Program-made: the position numbers and the translations under genes | In this document: positions 1 through 6,781 of the stretch, one piece after another | Layout: every line of letters starts with the position of its first letter | How positions within the stretch are numbered: position 1 is the first letter of the stretch | Notes under the pieces: generated by a model | What the model was told of the DNA's origin: nothing | Seen by the model: only the letters and a program-made list of their open reading frames with translations | Databases searched by the model: none | NCBI GenBank assembly: GCA_016781115.1 | Contig: JADDQX010000037.1 | Location: 2,564 to 14,836 of the forward strand | Direction of reading: 5' to 3' | Source: Actinomycetota bacterium | GTDB lineage: Bacteria; Actinomycetota; CADDZG01; WHSQ01 | DNA: 12,273 bases

Positions 1-843
1 CAGTCCCGCGATCGGATAGAGGTTCTGGGGCGCTCGTGGATCCTTGTGCTCCTCGGACGCGAACCGCGGCAGCGCCGCGCTCACCTTCTCCGCCAGAGCG
101 ATCGCGGCGCCGGTCTCGTGGTCCGCCGACGCCTCGCATCGCACGACGCCGGACCAGGGATGGCCGCCCGAACCGCCCGGGAGCTTGAGGTACCAAGAGA
201 ACCTCCCCCACCTCCCCAGCGTGAGGAACAACGGCGTCCGCTGCCCCGGCCGCAACCTCGAGACGACGCCGGAGAGCGCCGGCGGGAGGTAGGACACGTG
301 GTGTGTCTTGACGTACCCCACGGCGTTCGGGAGCGCCTGCCCGCCCTTCAGGGGCCCGTCCACCACGACGAGCTCCGCGTCGATGCCCGCTGCGATCTTG
401 GCTTCGAGCTCCCCCATCCTCTGTTGGATCGCCAGCCACAGCTGCTCGGGTGCATCACCGTCGGCGCGGCGGACCTCGTAGACACCGTGCTTGCACTCGA
501 TCGAGCTCGCGTCACGGACCGCGGAGAAGAAGCCCCGTTCGACCTTGAAGTCGATCAGCTTCGCCTTCCCATCGCAGCACACCGCTCCCGCCGCGTAGGT
601 TGCGCACACCCCGGGACGGCTCTGACCGGCTTCGTCGTCCACCCACACCCGCGCGTCTATGCGCCTCACCCCGTCGGTGAACAGGACCCGGTCGGGCGCA
701 CCCTCGTCCTGGGGAGTGATCGGCTCCCAGCTATCCACGGTCCGCTCGACCTCGCAGTCGATCTTGTCCTCGGAGAGCTCGAGCTGCTCGACCTCCATCG
801 GGCTCCCGTACTCCGTCGCCCATGCCTCCACGGCGAACCTCAT
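1..843 (-). CDS. nurA: NurA-family DNA double-strand break repair nuclease, 3' end cut off by the window
   Basis: I translated this frame by hand: it is open from the ATG at 843 to the window edge, giving 281 residues and no stop. NurA is a 5'-3' exonuclease and ssDNA endonuclease that docks on the HerA hexamer and resects broken DNA ends. The N-terminal acidic motif VLFTDGVRRIDARVW (residues 53-67) holds D57. A second acidic strand, ELVVVDGPLKGG (157-168), holds D162, and both fit the RNase H-like NurA fold. Also visible are VGYVKTHHVSYL (175-186) and, at the edge, DPRAPQNLYPIAGL (268-281), which resembles the C-terminal family motif. Much of the family is longer, so some tens of residues are probably missing. 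The start overlaps the sbcC stop as ATGA (840-843), and the only Shine-Dalgarno-like sequence is a weak GCGGGTGA, so translation probably depends on ribosomes finishing sbcC. Family assignment rests on motifs and on herA-sbcD-sbcC context. Confidence 0.85.
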   Translation of the reverse strand, partial: MRFAVEAWATEYGSPMEVEQLELSEDKIDCEVERTVDSWEPITPQDEGAPDRVLFTDGVRRIDARVWVDDEAGQSRPGVCATYAAGAVCCDGKAKLIDFKVERGFFSAVRDASSIECKHGVYEVRRADGDAPEQLWLAIQQRMGELEAKIAAGIDAELVVVDGPLKGGQALPNAVGYVKTHHVSYLPPALSGVVSRLRPGQRTPLFLTLGRWGRFSWYLKLPGGSGGHPWSGVVRCEASADHETGAAIALAEKVSAALPRFASEEHKDPRAPQNLYPIAGL

Positions 844-3233
844 GCGATCACCCGCTCTACGGTTGATGTGCGCAGGTCCTTCTTCACCCGGAACTGCACC
901 GGCACCCGATCGGCCAGCTCGCGGACGTGCGTGACGATGCCAACCATGCGCCCGCTCTCGGCGAGGTTCTCCACCGTCGCGGCCACCGTGTCCAACGTCT
1001 CCGGGTCGAGGGTCCCGAAGCCCTCGTCTAAGAAGATCGCTTCCAGGCTCGCGGCTCCATCTGAGGCGAGATCGGCAAGCTGATCCGCCAGCGCGAGGGC
1101 CAGCGCGAGAGACGCCAGGAACGTCTCACCCCCCGAAAGCGTCTTCGCCGAACGTTTCTCGTCCGCGTTGTGGCGATCGATCACCTGAAAGCCGCCCTGG
1201 TCGTCGATCGTCAGCGCGTACTGCTCGTTCGACAGCTGGTTCAGGATCGCGGTCGCACCGTCCACCAAACGCCGCAGCGCCGCGTTCACGAGCCAGTTCT
1301 CGAAACGCCCCGCCCGCGCCGACAGATGCAGCGCCAGGTCCTCCGCGGTCTTCTGATCGATCTCGAGGGTCTTGGTCTCCCTTCGCAGAGCCTTCGCCTC
1401 TTCGATGGCAGCTGTGATCCGGTCGATCGCGGTCTTCACCTCGGCCTGCGCCTCCACCACGGCTTCCAGTGGATCTTCGTCTCGCGCCACGTCCAGCTCG
1501 CACTCGGTGCAGGCCGACAGCAGTTCGTTGATCAAGGCATCGCGCCGCTGTTCGGCCGCGGAGGCCTCGTTCTCCAACGCAGTCGCCTCGTCAGTCAGCT
1601 CGCTGGCGCGGTCACGAGCCCACGCAGCGAGAGCGTTCCAGTCGGCCGCCAGGCTGACCCGCTCCGCAGCCGGAGGGCCGAGCGGGGCGACGCGGTCGCG
1701 CTCGGCCTCGAAGGCGTTGCGCGCCTTCGTCTCTTTCTGCTGCAGCGACTCGGCCTCCTTACGAGCCCGATCGGCTTGTTTGCGCACGTCATCCTCGGCC
1801 GAACGGGCTTCATCGAGCGCCCTATCCGCCTCCCGGATCTGCGCCAGCCTCCCCTCGACCTCTTTCGGGTCCGGGTGCTCCGCCAACTCCGCATCCAGAT
1901 CTGCAAGCTGCTCCTCGAGGCCGCCGACCTCGCTCTCCGCCTTGGCATGCGCCGTGGCGGCCCTCTGGTGGGTCCGGGCCGCAAGCGCGACGTTCCGCCG
2001 CGCTTCCTCGAGCGCCGCCGTCGCCTCATCCAAACCCGGAACGGCCGGGTGCTTCGGGAGCTTCGACACCGGCTGGAGGCAGACGGGACACGGCGCCCCC
2101 TTCTCTAGGTGCGCGGCCACGTGTTGCGCCGCGTGCGCGCGCTCGAGATCCCTCTTCGCCTGCTCGGAGACCGGAACCGCCGCCTCAGCTTGCTCGAGCG
2201 CCTCGGCGGCTGCGACCTGCTCCTTCACAGCAACCTCGAGCGCTGCTCGGGCCGGTTCCAGGGACGCCACCACCTTCGTGCGGCGCTCGTGGGCCGCCAG
2301 TGCTCGCGATAGGGGCGCCGCGTCGGGTAGTTGCTTGCGGCGAGCGGTCGCCGCTTCGACCCGGGCGCGAGCTTCCGTCACACCAGCATCGAAGGTCGCG
2401 ACCGCCTGCCTCGCGTCCTCGACCCGCTCGGCCAGCGCCGCGACGTCCGCCGGCGGCTGGAGCCGCGAGACCAGCTTCACCCAGTCTCGTGATGCCTGCG
2501 CCTTCGAGCGCGCCTCCTCGGCAAACACGGCCGCTTCGTCCAGACGCGGCTTCGCCGCGGTCACCCGCTTGCGCAGATCCTGCAGTCTTTGCGCGCGCGC
2601 CTTCGCCTCGGCCAGCGCGTCGGGGGTGGCAAAGACCAGGTCCTCCGACAGCCTCTGCTGCGCCCGGTCGAGCTCGAGCTTCTTGCGCGCGGCGCGTACG
2701 GTCGCGGCCTGGCGCATGCGCTCGTAGATGCCGAGGTTCAACAGCTTGACCACGAGGTCCTGGCGCTCGCCGGGCTTGTCGTGCAGGAAGCGTGCGAACT
2801 CGCCCTGCGGCAAGACAACGCACCTGGTGAAGTGGTCGAAGCTCAAGCCGACGAGCCGGGTCACCTGTTCGGTCACCTCATCCGCGTTGTCGGCAAGCAC
2901 CTCGCCCCCGGCTTCGAGGCGCGCCTCTTTCGTCGTGGCGCCCTTTCCCGAACGCCTAACCACCCGCACCGCGGTGTAATCCTTGCCTTCGATCGAGAAC
3001 TCGAGTAGTACCTTGGCTTCGACCTTGCCGTGACTAATCACCGGCGCCACCAGGTTCTTGTTGTCGTAGCGCGGAACGCTCCCGTACAGCGCGAAGCACA
3101 TCGCGTCGATGACCGAGGACTTGCCGGACCCCGTAGCCCCGACGAGGGCGAAGAAGTCGCTCCCGTCGAAGTCGATCTCGGTCGGCTCCTTGAAGCTGGT
3201 GAATCCCGAGAGCTCAAGCCGTCGCGGACGCAT
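840..3233 (-). CDS. sbcC: SbcC/Rad50-type ATPase of the Mre11-Rad50 (SbcCD) complex
   Basis: A 797-residue SMC-like ATPase that tethers DNA ends and gates the SbcD/Mre11 nuclease. In order: the N-terminal Walker A GATGSGKS (residues 32-39); the Q-loop LPQGEFARFL (141-150); a long Ala/Glu/Arg-rich coiled-coil arm; the zinc hook CPVC (C382, C385) near the middle; the returning coiled coil; the ABC signature LSGGE (699-703); and Walker B with D-loop FLDEGFGTLD (D736, E737). All ATPase elements are intact. At 797 residues it is nearer to archaeal Rad50 than to the E. coli SbcC of about 1,050, so its arms are short. The ATG at 3233 is preceded by a strong AGGAGG and gives the typical beginning MRPRRLELSGFTSF. 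A longer frame from 3359 would add 42 non-conserved residues read over sbcD. It overlaps sbcD by 20 nt and nurA by 4 nt. Confidence 0.95.
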   Translation of the reverse strand: MRPRRLELSGFTSFKEPTEIDFDGSDFFALVGATGSGKSSVIDAMCFALYGSVPRYDNKNLVAPVISHGKVEAKVLLEFSIEGKDYTAVRVVRRSGKGATTKEARLEAGGEVLADNADEVTEQVTRLVGLSFDHFTRCVVLPQGEFARFLHDKPGERQDLVVKLLNLGIYERMRQAATVRAARKKLELDRAQQRLSEDLVFATPDALAEAKARAQRLQDLRKRVTAAKPRLDEAAVFAEEARSKAQASRDWVKLVSRLQPPADVAALAERVEDARQAVATFDAGVTEARARVEAATARRKQLPDAAPLSRALAAHERRTKVVASLEPARAALEVAVKEQVAAAEALEQAEAAVPVSEQAKRDLERAHAAQHVAAHLEKGAPCPVCLQPVSKLPKHPAVPGLDEATAALEEARRNVALAARTHQRAATAHAKAESEVGGLEEQLADLDAELAEHPDPKEVEGRLAQIREADRALDEARSAEDDVRKQADRARKEAESLQQKETKARNAFEAERDRVAPLGPPAAERVSLAADWNALAAWARDRASELTDEATALENEASAAEQRRDALINELLSACTECELDVARDEDPLEAVVEAQAEVKTAIDRITAAIEEAKALRRETKTLEIDQKTAEDLALHLSARAGRFENWLVNAALRRLVDGATAILNQLSNEQYALTIDDQGGFQVIDRHNADEKRSAKTLSGGETFLASLALALALADQLADLASDGAASLEAIFLDEGFGTLDPETLDTVAATVENLAESGRMVGIVTHVRELADRVPVQFRVKKDLRTSTVERVIA

Positions 3234-4356
3234 GTGCCTCCTCGTGGAGCTCGTCGAACAGCGCGACCAGTCCTTCGTCTTCCACGTTCTTCTCGCCCAG
3301 GTACGCGACGAAGAGCTCGTGCGGCGTGAGGTTCGTTCGATCGAGCTGTTTGGTGCCATCGCCGCCGGTCGCCTCGTGCTGGATGATCACCTTGACCGCG
3401 TTCGGGAACAGCTCCCGGACCTCTTCACCCAGCCCGACGCGCGCCTTCTCGTTCACGATCACGCGCAGGTAGTCGTCGCCGGTGCTTCCCGCCAGCGGCT
3501 TCAGGTCCTCGAGCCTTCCGCTCAACGTTCGGAGGCCTCGGCCGCTGGTGAGCTTCACGGGCTCCGCCGTCGCGGGCGTGTTGGAAGTCGCCTCCACCAG
3601 CAGCGCGTAGCGGTTCATGTCGGTCTCGCCGAAGTCGAGCTGGATCGGTGACCCCGGGTAGTGGATCGGACACGGCCCCATCACCGGCTGGGTCTTATGG
3701 AGGTGGCCGAGCGCCACGTAGTGCGCGTCGCTGGGAAACAGCGTCGAGTTCACCCAGTAATCGAAGATCGTCTGCGCGGTCCGCTCTCCGCCGCCGAGCG
3801 CGGCGCCGACGATCGCGAGGTGGGCCATCACGATGTTCACCGCGTCCGGCGCGAAGGAGCGGGTTAGCTCCTGAACGACCAGCGCCATCCGTTCTTCGTA
3901 GAGGCCGCGGTTCTCGGCCGCATCCTCGTTCATCAGATGCGCGGCCCTGACTATGTAGCGCTGCGACAACCAGGGCACGCACGCGATCCGAGCCTTCTCG
4001 CCCGAAGCGGTGTGGATCTCGACCGGATCCCGCGACACGCCGGCGCGGATCGTGACCCGCGCCAGGTCGAACAATGGGGCGAGGGCGGACAGCCGCCGGT
4101 CGGAGTCGTGATTGCCGGGGATGGCTACGACGGGCGCGACGTCCGACAGCGCGAGCAGCGCGCGATACACGATCCGTTCCGCTTCCGGAGTAGGGGCCGA
4201 GGTGTCGAAGAGGTCCCCCGCCACGAGGACGAGGTCGACCTTCTCGGCGCGCGCGATATCCGCCAGCTCCGCTAGAACGGCCTCATGTTCCTGTGCGCGG
4301 CTGTGTCCCTGGATCGCCTTTCCGACGTGCCAGTCGGCCGTGTGGAGGATCTTCAC
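3214..4356 (-). CDS. sbcD: SbcD/Mre11-family metallophosphoesterase nuclease
   Basis: A 380-residue calcineurin-like phosphoesterase, the Mn-dependent nuclease subunit that pairs with SbcC/Rad50 to open hairpins and process blocked DNA ends. All metal motifs are present: DWH (D8, H10), GDLFD (D48), GNHD (N82, H83, D84), the H179 of VNIVMAHL, and GHLH (H218, H220). After the catalytic domain (about 1-250), a C-terminal region of about 130 residues matches the capping and Rad50-binding part of SbcD. The length is normal for bacterial SbcD. The start is GTG at 4356, whose bases form a GTGA overlap with the herA stop. A GGAGGG lies 11 bases upstream, inside the herA end. The stop lies within sbcC, so herA, sbcD and sbcC are translationally coupled. 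Confidence 0.95.
   Translation of the reverse strand: MKILHTADWHVGKAIQGHSRAQEHEAVLAELADIARAEKVDLVLVAGDLFDTSAPTPEAERIVYRALLALSDVAPVVAIPGNHDSDRRLSALAPLFDLARVTIRAGVSRDPVEIHTASGEKARIACVPWLSQRYIVRAAHLMNEDAAENRGLYEERMALVVQELTRSFAPDAVNIVMAHLAIVGAALGGGERTAQTIFDYWVNSTLFPSDAHYVALGHLHKTQPVMGPCPIHYPGSPIQLDFGETDMNRYALLVEATSNTPATAEPVKLTSGRGLRTLSGRLEDLKPLAGSTGDDYLRVIVNEKARVGLGEEVRELFPNAVKVIIQHEATGGDGTKQLDRTNLTPHELFVAYLGEKNVEDEGLVALFDELHEEAHASATA
3237..3242 (-). promoter_or_regulatory. Shine-Dalgarno sequence fixing the sbcC start
   Basis: Read on the minus strand this is AGGAGG, a full anti-16S match, three bases before the ATG at 3233. It lies inside the last codons of sbcD. It decides between the ATG at 3233 and the upstream in-frame ATG at 3359, and suggests sbcC can recruit ribosomes itself as well as re-use those finishing sbcD. 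The spacing is shorter than usual. Confidence 0.75.
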
Positions 4357-6050
4357 GGCTTAGGCAGACCCTCCAGCGGGTCCTCGGGGTGATCGGCCGC
4401 GCCGGGGTTCACGCCGGCCTCGCTGAAGCGGGTCGCCCAGGCGGGGAACGGGAACTCGAGCACGAGCGGGATCGGGATCTCCGGCTGCGCCAGCATCATC
4501 GTTCCCGGCTTCATGATCGTGGCCCGCTCCCGCTGGGGGCCGCGCAGGAACCCGTACTGCCCGCGCTCGGCCTCCGCGGAATCGAGCCGTCCCACGACTC
4601 GGATCGCGCACTGACCCACGATCCGCGCTTCCACTTCGCTGGCGGTCTGTTGTGCGCCGATCAAGATGATCCCGAGCGAGCGACCACGCTCGGCCACGTC
4701 CAACAGGATCTCTTTGATCGGCGAGCTCCCCTCGCGGGGCGCGTACTTGTTCAGCTCGTCCAACACCACGAAGAGCTGGGGCCGCGCCTTGCCCGATCGT
4801 TCCTTCTCCTCGAACGAACGGCGCAGGATCACACCAACGACGAAGCGCTTCGCTCGATCGGGCAGGTTGTGGAGGTCGACGACCGTCACCTGCTTCGACA
4901 GGCGGACCTTGTGCTTGTCCGCGTCCGAGATGTCTCCGCGGATCAACCGCTCGAGCGGACGGCGCGCTGCCACCAGCCGCCGCACGAACGCGTTGATGGT
5001 GCCGGCGCCGATCACCGGCCCCGCCCAGTCCTCTAGCTGCACCTTCTCGACGATCACGTCGATCAGTTCCGCGAACGTGCGGATAACGGTGCCGTCGATC
5101 GAGACGCCGCCCTCGCCCACAGGCGTGTGCTCCTTCTTGAGCTTCGCCGCGACGTTGTGAACGACCATCGTGTAGTGCTGGCGGTCGTCTTCGGCGTCCG
5201 CGAACACGAACGGCAACAGCTCGTCCTTGCAGAACTCCTCGATCGTCCAGAAGAACGACGTGACACCACGCTGGCGCGTGGCCACGTCGGGCGATGCGTT
5301 GGGGTCGTCGAGCTTCGGCGGCGCGAAGAAGGAGACCGACGGGAAGGGGCCCGGCTCGAGCTCGAGAGCCCGGAACCGCGACCGGTCTTCCTCGGTGAGC
5401 TCGATGTTGTGGTGGTCGAGGAACAACAGGTCCTCGCCCTTCACGTTGAAGATCAAAGCCTTCGTGTTCAGCGCCTCACGTCCCAGCGCATCCGAGTTGA
5501 ACAAGCTGTAGAGCAAGAAGGTCGCGTAGCTGGTCTTCGTCGCGATCCCTGAGATGCCCGAGATGTTGACGTGCGCGCCCTTGGTGCCGTCTAGGAACTC
5601 GAGGTTGACGTAGATCGGCTCGTTGTCTCGCGTCACACCCGCCGGGAGCTTCTTCGTCATGCCGTCGAAGAACAACGCGCGCTCGCGTTCCTTGCCACGG
5701 GCCTTCTGCACCGCGGCGCCCGGAAGCGGAGGCACGTACACCTCGGGCTCGACGCGCGTCGCGGTGACCTGCGCGGCTTCAGACAGGTCGCCGGGCAGGA
5801 TCCCGTCTTCGATCAAGAAGATGTCGGAATCGAATCGAGCGCCGTCGATCTTCGCCGTCACCTGCGTCACGACCCCCGCGATCTGAACCGGCTCGCCACC
5901 CGGAGGTGTGCGTTCCGTCGTCACCACCTCGTCGAGCTGCAGGTACTCGCCCTCGGCGACGCCTACCCAGAAGTCGAGAGGGGTCGAGGGCTGAGTGCCC
6001 AGCACGCGCCCCACCATCGGCTCCCGTCCCGCTTCGGTCCCTTCCGCCAC
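4353..6050 (-). CDS. herA: HerA-family ATPase / DNA translocase
   Basis: A 565-residue FtsK/HerA-superfamily ATPase. HerA forms a hexameric ring that pumps DNA toward NurA during end resection. Residues 13-100 (from VGRVLG) fit the N-terminal HAS-barrel. The P-loop region is GISGIATKTS (165-174, K172), which departs from the usual GxxGxGK[ST]. Walker B is LFVVLDELNKYAP (427-439; D431, E432), followed by GRSLGIILIGAQQTASEVE (457-474), the sensor/arginine-finger region typical of HerA. Residues 515-537 carry the usual C-terminal part (PGTMMLAQPEIPIPLVLEF, shown in outline). The GTG at 6050 has AAGGGGG nine bases upstream. An ATG at 6017 (residue 12), with GGGAG close upstream, would give a beginning more like other HerA proteins, so either start is possible. 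It heads the four-gene operon, and nurA at the far end is its expected partner. Confidence 0.9.
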   Translation of the reverse strand: MAEGTEAGREPMVGRVLGTQPSTPLDFWVGVAEGEYLQLDEVVTTERTPPGGEPVQIAGVVTQVTAKIDGARFDSDIFLIEDGILPGDLSEAAQVTATRVEPEVYVPPLPGAAVQKARGKERERALFFDGMTKKLPAGVTRDNEPIYVNLEFLDGTKGAHVNISGISGIATKTSYATFLLYSLFNSDALGREALNTKALIFNVKGEDLLFLDHHNIELTEEDRSRFRALELEPGPFPSVSFFAPPKLDDPNASPDVATRQRGVTSFFWTIEEFCKDELLPFVFADAEDDRQHYTMVVHNVAAKLKKEHTPVGEGGVSIDGTVIRTFAELIDVIVEKVQLEDWAGPVIGAGTINAFVRRLVAARRPLERLIRGDISDADKHKVRLSKQVTVVDLHNLPDRAKRFVVGVILRRSFEEKERSGKARPQLFVVLDELNKYAPREGSSPIKEILLDVAERGRSLGIILIGAQQTASEVEARIVGQCAIRVVGRLDSAEAERGQYGFLRGPQRERATIMKPGTMMLAQPEIPIPLVLEFPFPAWATRFSEAGVNPGAADHPEDPLEGLPKP

Positions 6051-6220
6051 CTCTAACGACCCCCTTGGACACAGCTAGACGTACTTCGGGTCAGCCTACT
6101 TAGGGGGTGTGTCAGGTTCCCGGACATCGGCGCTGGAGCGGGCGATCCGGCGGCGGATGCTCATTCTGTGGTCAAAGCGAGCGCATATCGCTCCCCGACG
6201 CGCTCCCTTCGGCCCCGGGC
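6051..6220. other. Intergenic region upstream of herA, probable operon promoter zone
   Basis: This 170-bp gap between the flavin reductase stop and the herA start holds no open frame worth calling. It should contain the herA-sbcD-sbcC-nurA promoter. The only TANNNT hexamer I would consider is TAGGCT (6098 to 6093, minus strand), but its upstream partner is not TTGACA-like, so I do not call a promoter. A short inverted repeat, AGCGA/TCGCT (6176-6180 and 6188-6192), has no following T-run. I see no terminator after the flavin reductase gene. Confidence 0.4.
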
Positions 6221-6718
6221 TTACGCCTCGTGGCCCGGCTCTAGCTCCTTCGCGTCGCTGAAGGGCAAAAAGGAGCCGCCGCCGGCGTGGACCTCTACGG
6301 GCTCCAGCACGAAACCGACGTGATCGCCTCCCTGGGTCGAGAAGCGATCCGCGATGCGCCCGACGAACCGATGCGGGCACCGCTCCACCAGAGGGACGCG
6401 CAGGGGGCCGGGACTCCACTCGCAGCGCTCGAACTTGTCCGTCTCGTCGCCGGTCTCCTCGCCGAACAGCCGGGCGAGCTCGATCTCGTCGCCCGGCACC
6501 ACATGCACCGCGAGAGCTTCTGCGTCCTGCGCCAACCGGAAGGTGAAGTTCTTGTTCGAGAGGAAGACCACGAAGCGTGGGGGATCGATGCTGCACTGGG
6601 TGCAGAAGCCGACGAGGCAACCGGCTCGGCGATCGCCGGCCGACGTCGTGACGATGAACATCGGGTAGTCGAGGTGCGAGACCAGCTGCTGGAAGCGTTC
6701 CTCGACCCCCCCACTCAT
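6221..6718 (-). CDS. Flavin reductase-like, FMN-binding split-barrel protein
   Basis: A 165-residue cytoplasmic protein with the flavin reductase-like split-barrel fold. Members bind FMN and often reduce it with NAD(P)H to supply a monooxygenase, though many are uncharacterised. The evidence is the N-terminal block with DYPMFIVTT (17-25), AGCLVGFCTQCSIDPPRFVV (32-51), the LSNKNFTF segment (53-60), LAVHVV (69-74), the FGEETGDETDKF segment (85-96) and the closing strand GDHVGFVLEPVEV (131-143). The length fits single-domain members. There is no signal peptide or membrane segment. A GGGGGA about 12 bases upstream of the ATG at 6718 is the likely ribosome site. It is transcribed away from the hydrolase-cyclase gene across a 63-bp gap holding a palindrome. 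No monooxygenase partner is nearby, so the physiological role is open. Confidence 0.85.
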   Translation of the reverse strand: MSGGVEERFQQLVSHLDYPMFIVTTSAGDRRAGCLVGFCTQCSIDPPRFVVFLSNKNFTFRLAQDAEALAVHVVPGDEIELARLFGEETGDETDKFERCEWSPGPLRVPLVERCPHRFVGRIADRFSTQGGDHVGFVLEPVEVHAGGGSFLPFSDAKELEPGHEA

Positions 6719-6738
6719 TTCCGCTACTTTCCCCCTCG

Positions 6739-6756
6739 CGGCGCTTGCAACCGCCG
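6739..6756. promoter_or_regulatory. Candidate operator: 18-bp near-perfect palindrome between divergent genes
   Basis: The sequence CGGCGCTTGCAACCGCCG is an inverted repeat in which 8 of 9 base pairs match; only 6744/6751 fails. Its core TTGCAA is itself palindromic. It lies almost at the centre of the 63-bp gap between the flavin reductase start (6718) and the hydrolase-cyclase start (6782). That position suits a dimeric regulator controlling both promoters. No regulator gene is adjacent, and a chance palindrome in GC-rich DNA is possible. Confidence 0.4.
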
Positions 6757-6767
6757 GGTCTCGGCAT

Positions 6768-6773
6768 AGGAAG
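6768..6773 (+). promoter_or_regulatory. Ribosome binding site of the hydrolase-cyclase gene
   Basis: AGGAAG lies eight bases before the ATG at 6782. It favours 6782 over the out-of-frame ATG at 6774, which would give only a short non-homologous peptide. Confidence 0.6.
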
Positions 6774-6781
6774 ATGCCTCT

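Noticed and set aside
46..1083. 345-residue plus-strand frame opposite nurA and the sbcC end
   Set aside because: No domain or signal is recognisable, and it is antisense to two well-supported genes.
1372..2727. 451-residue plus-strand frame opposite sbcC
   Set aside because: Ser/Ala/Arg-rich translation typical of antisense high-GC DNA; sbcC on the other strand has all its motifs.
3234..3359. Longer sbcC start at 3359 (42 extra residues)
   Set aside because: The extra part is a Ser/Arg-rich read-through of sbcD in another frame. The ATG at 3233 has AGGAGG and the conserved N-terminus.
6093..6098. TAGGCT as herA -10 box
   Set aside because: It fits TANNNT, but there is no matching -35 and such hexamers are common; not enough to call a promoter.
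6176..6192. AGCGA/TCGCT inverted repeat upstream of herA
   Set aside because: Short stem, no T-run, and not placed near a recognisable promoter element.
6096..6767. 223-residue minus-strand frame overlapping the flavin reductase gene
   Set aside because: Arg/Gly-rich shadow of the flavin reductase in another frame.
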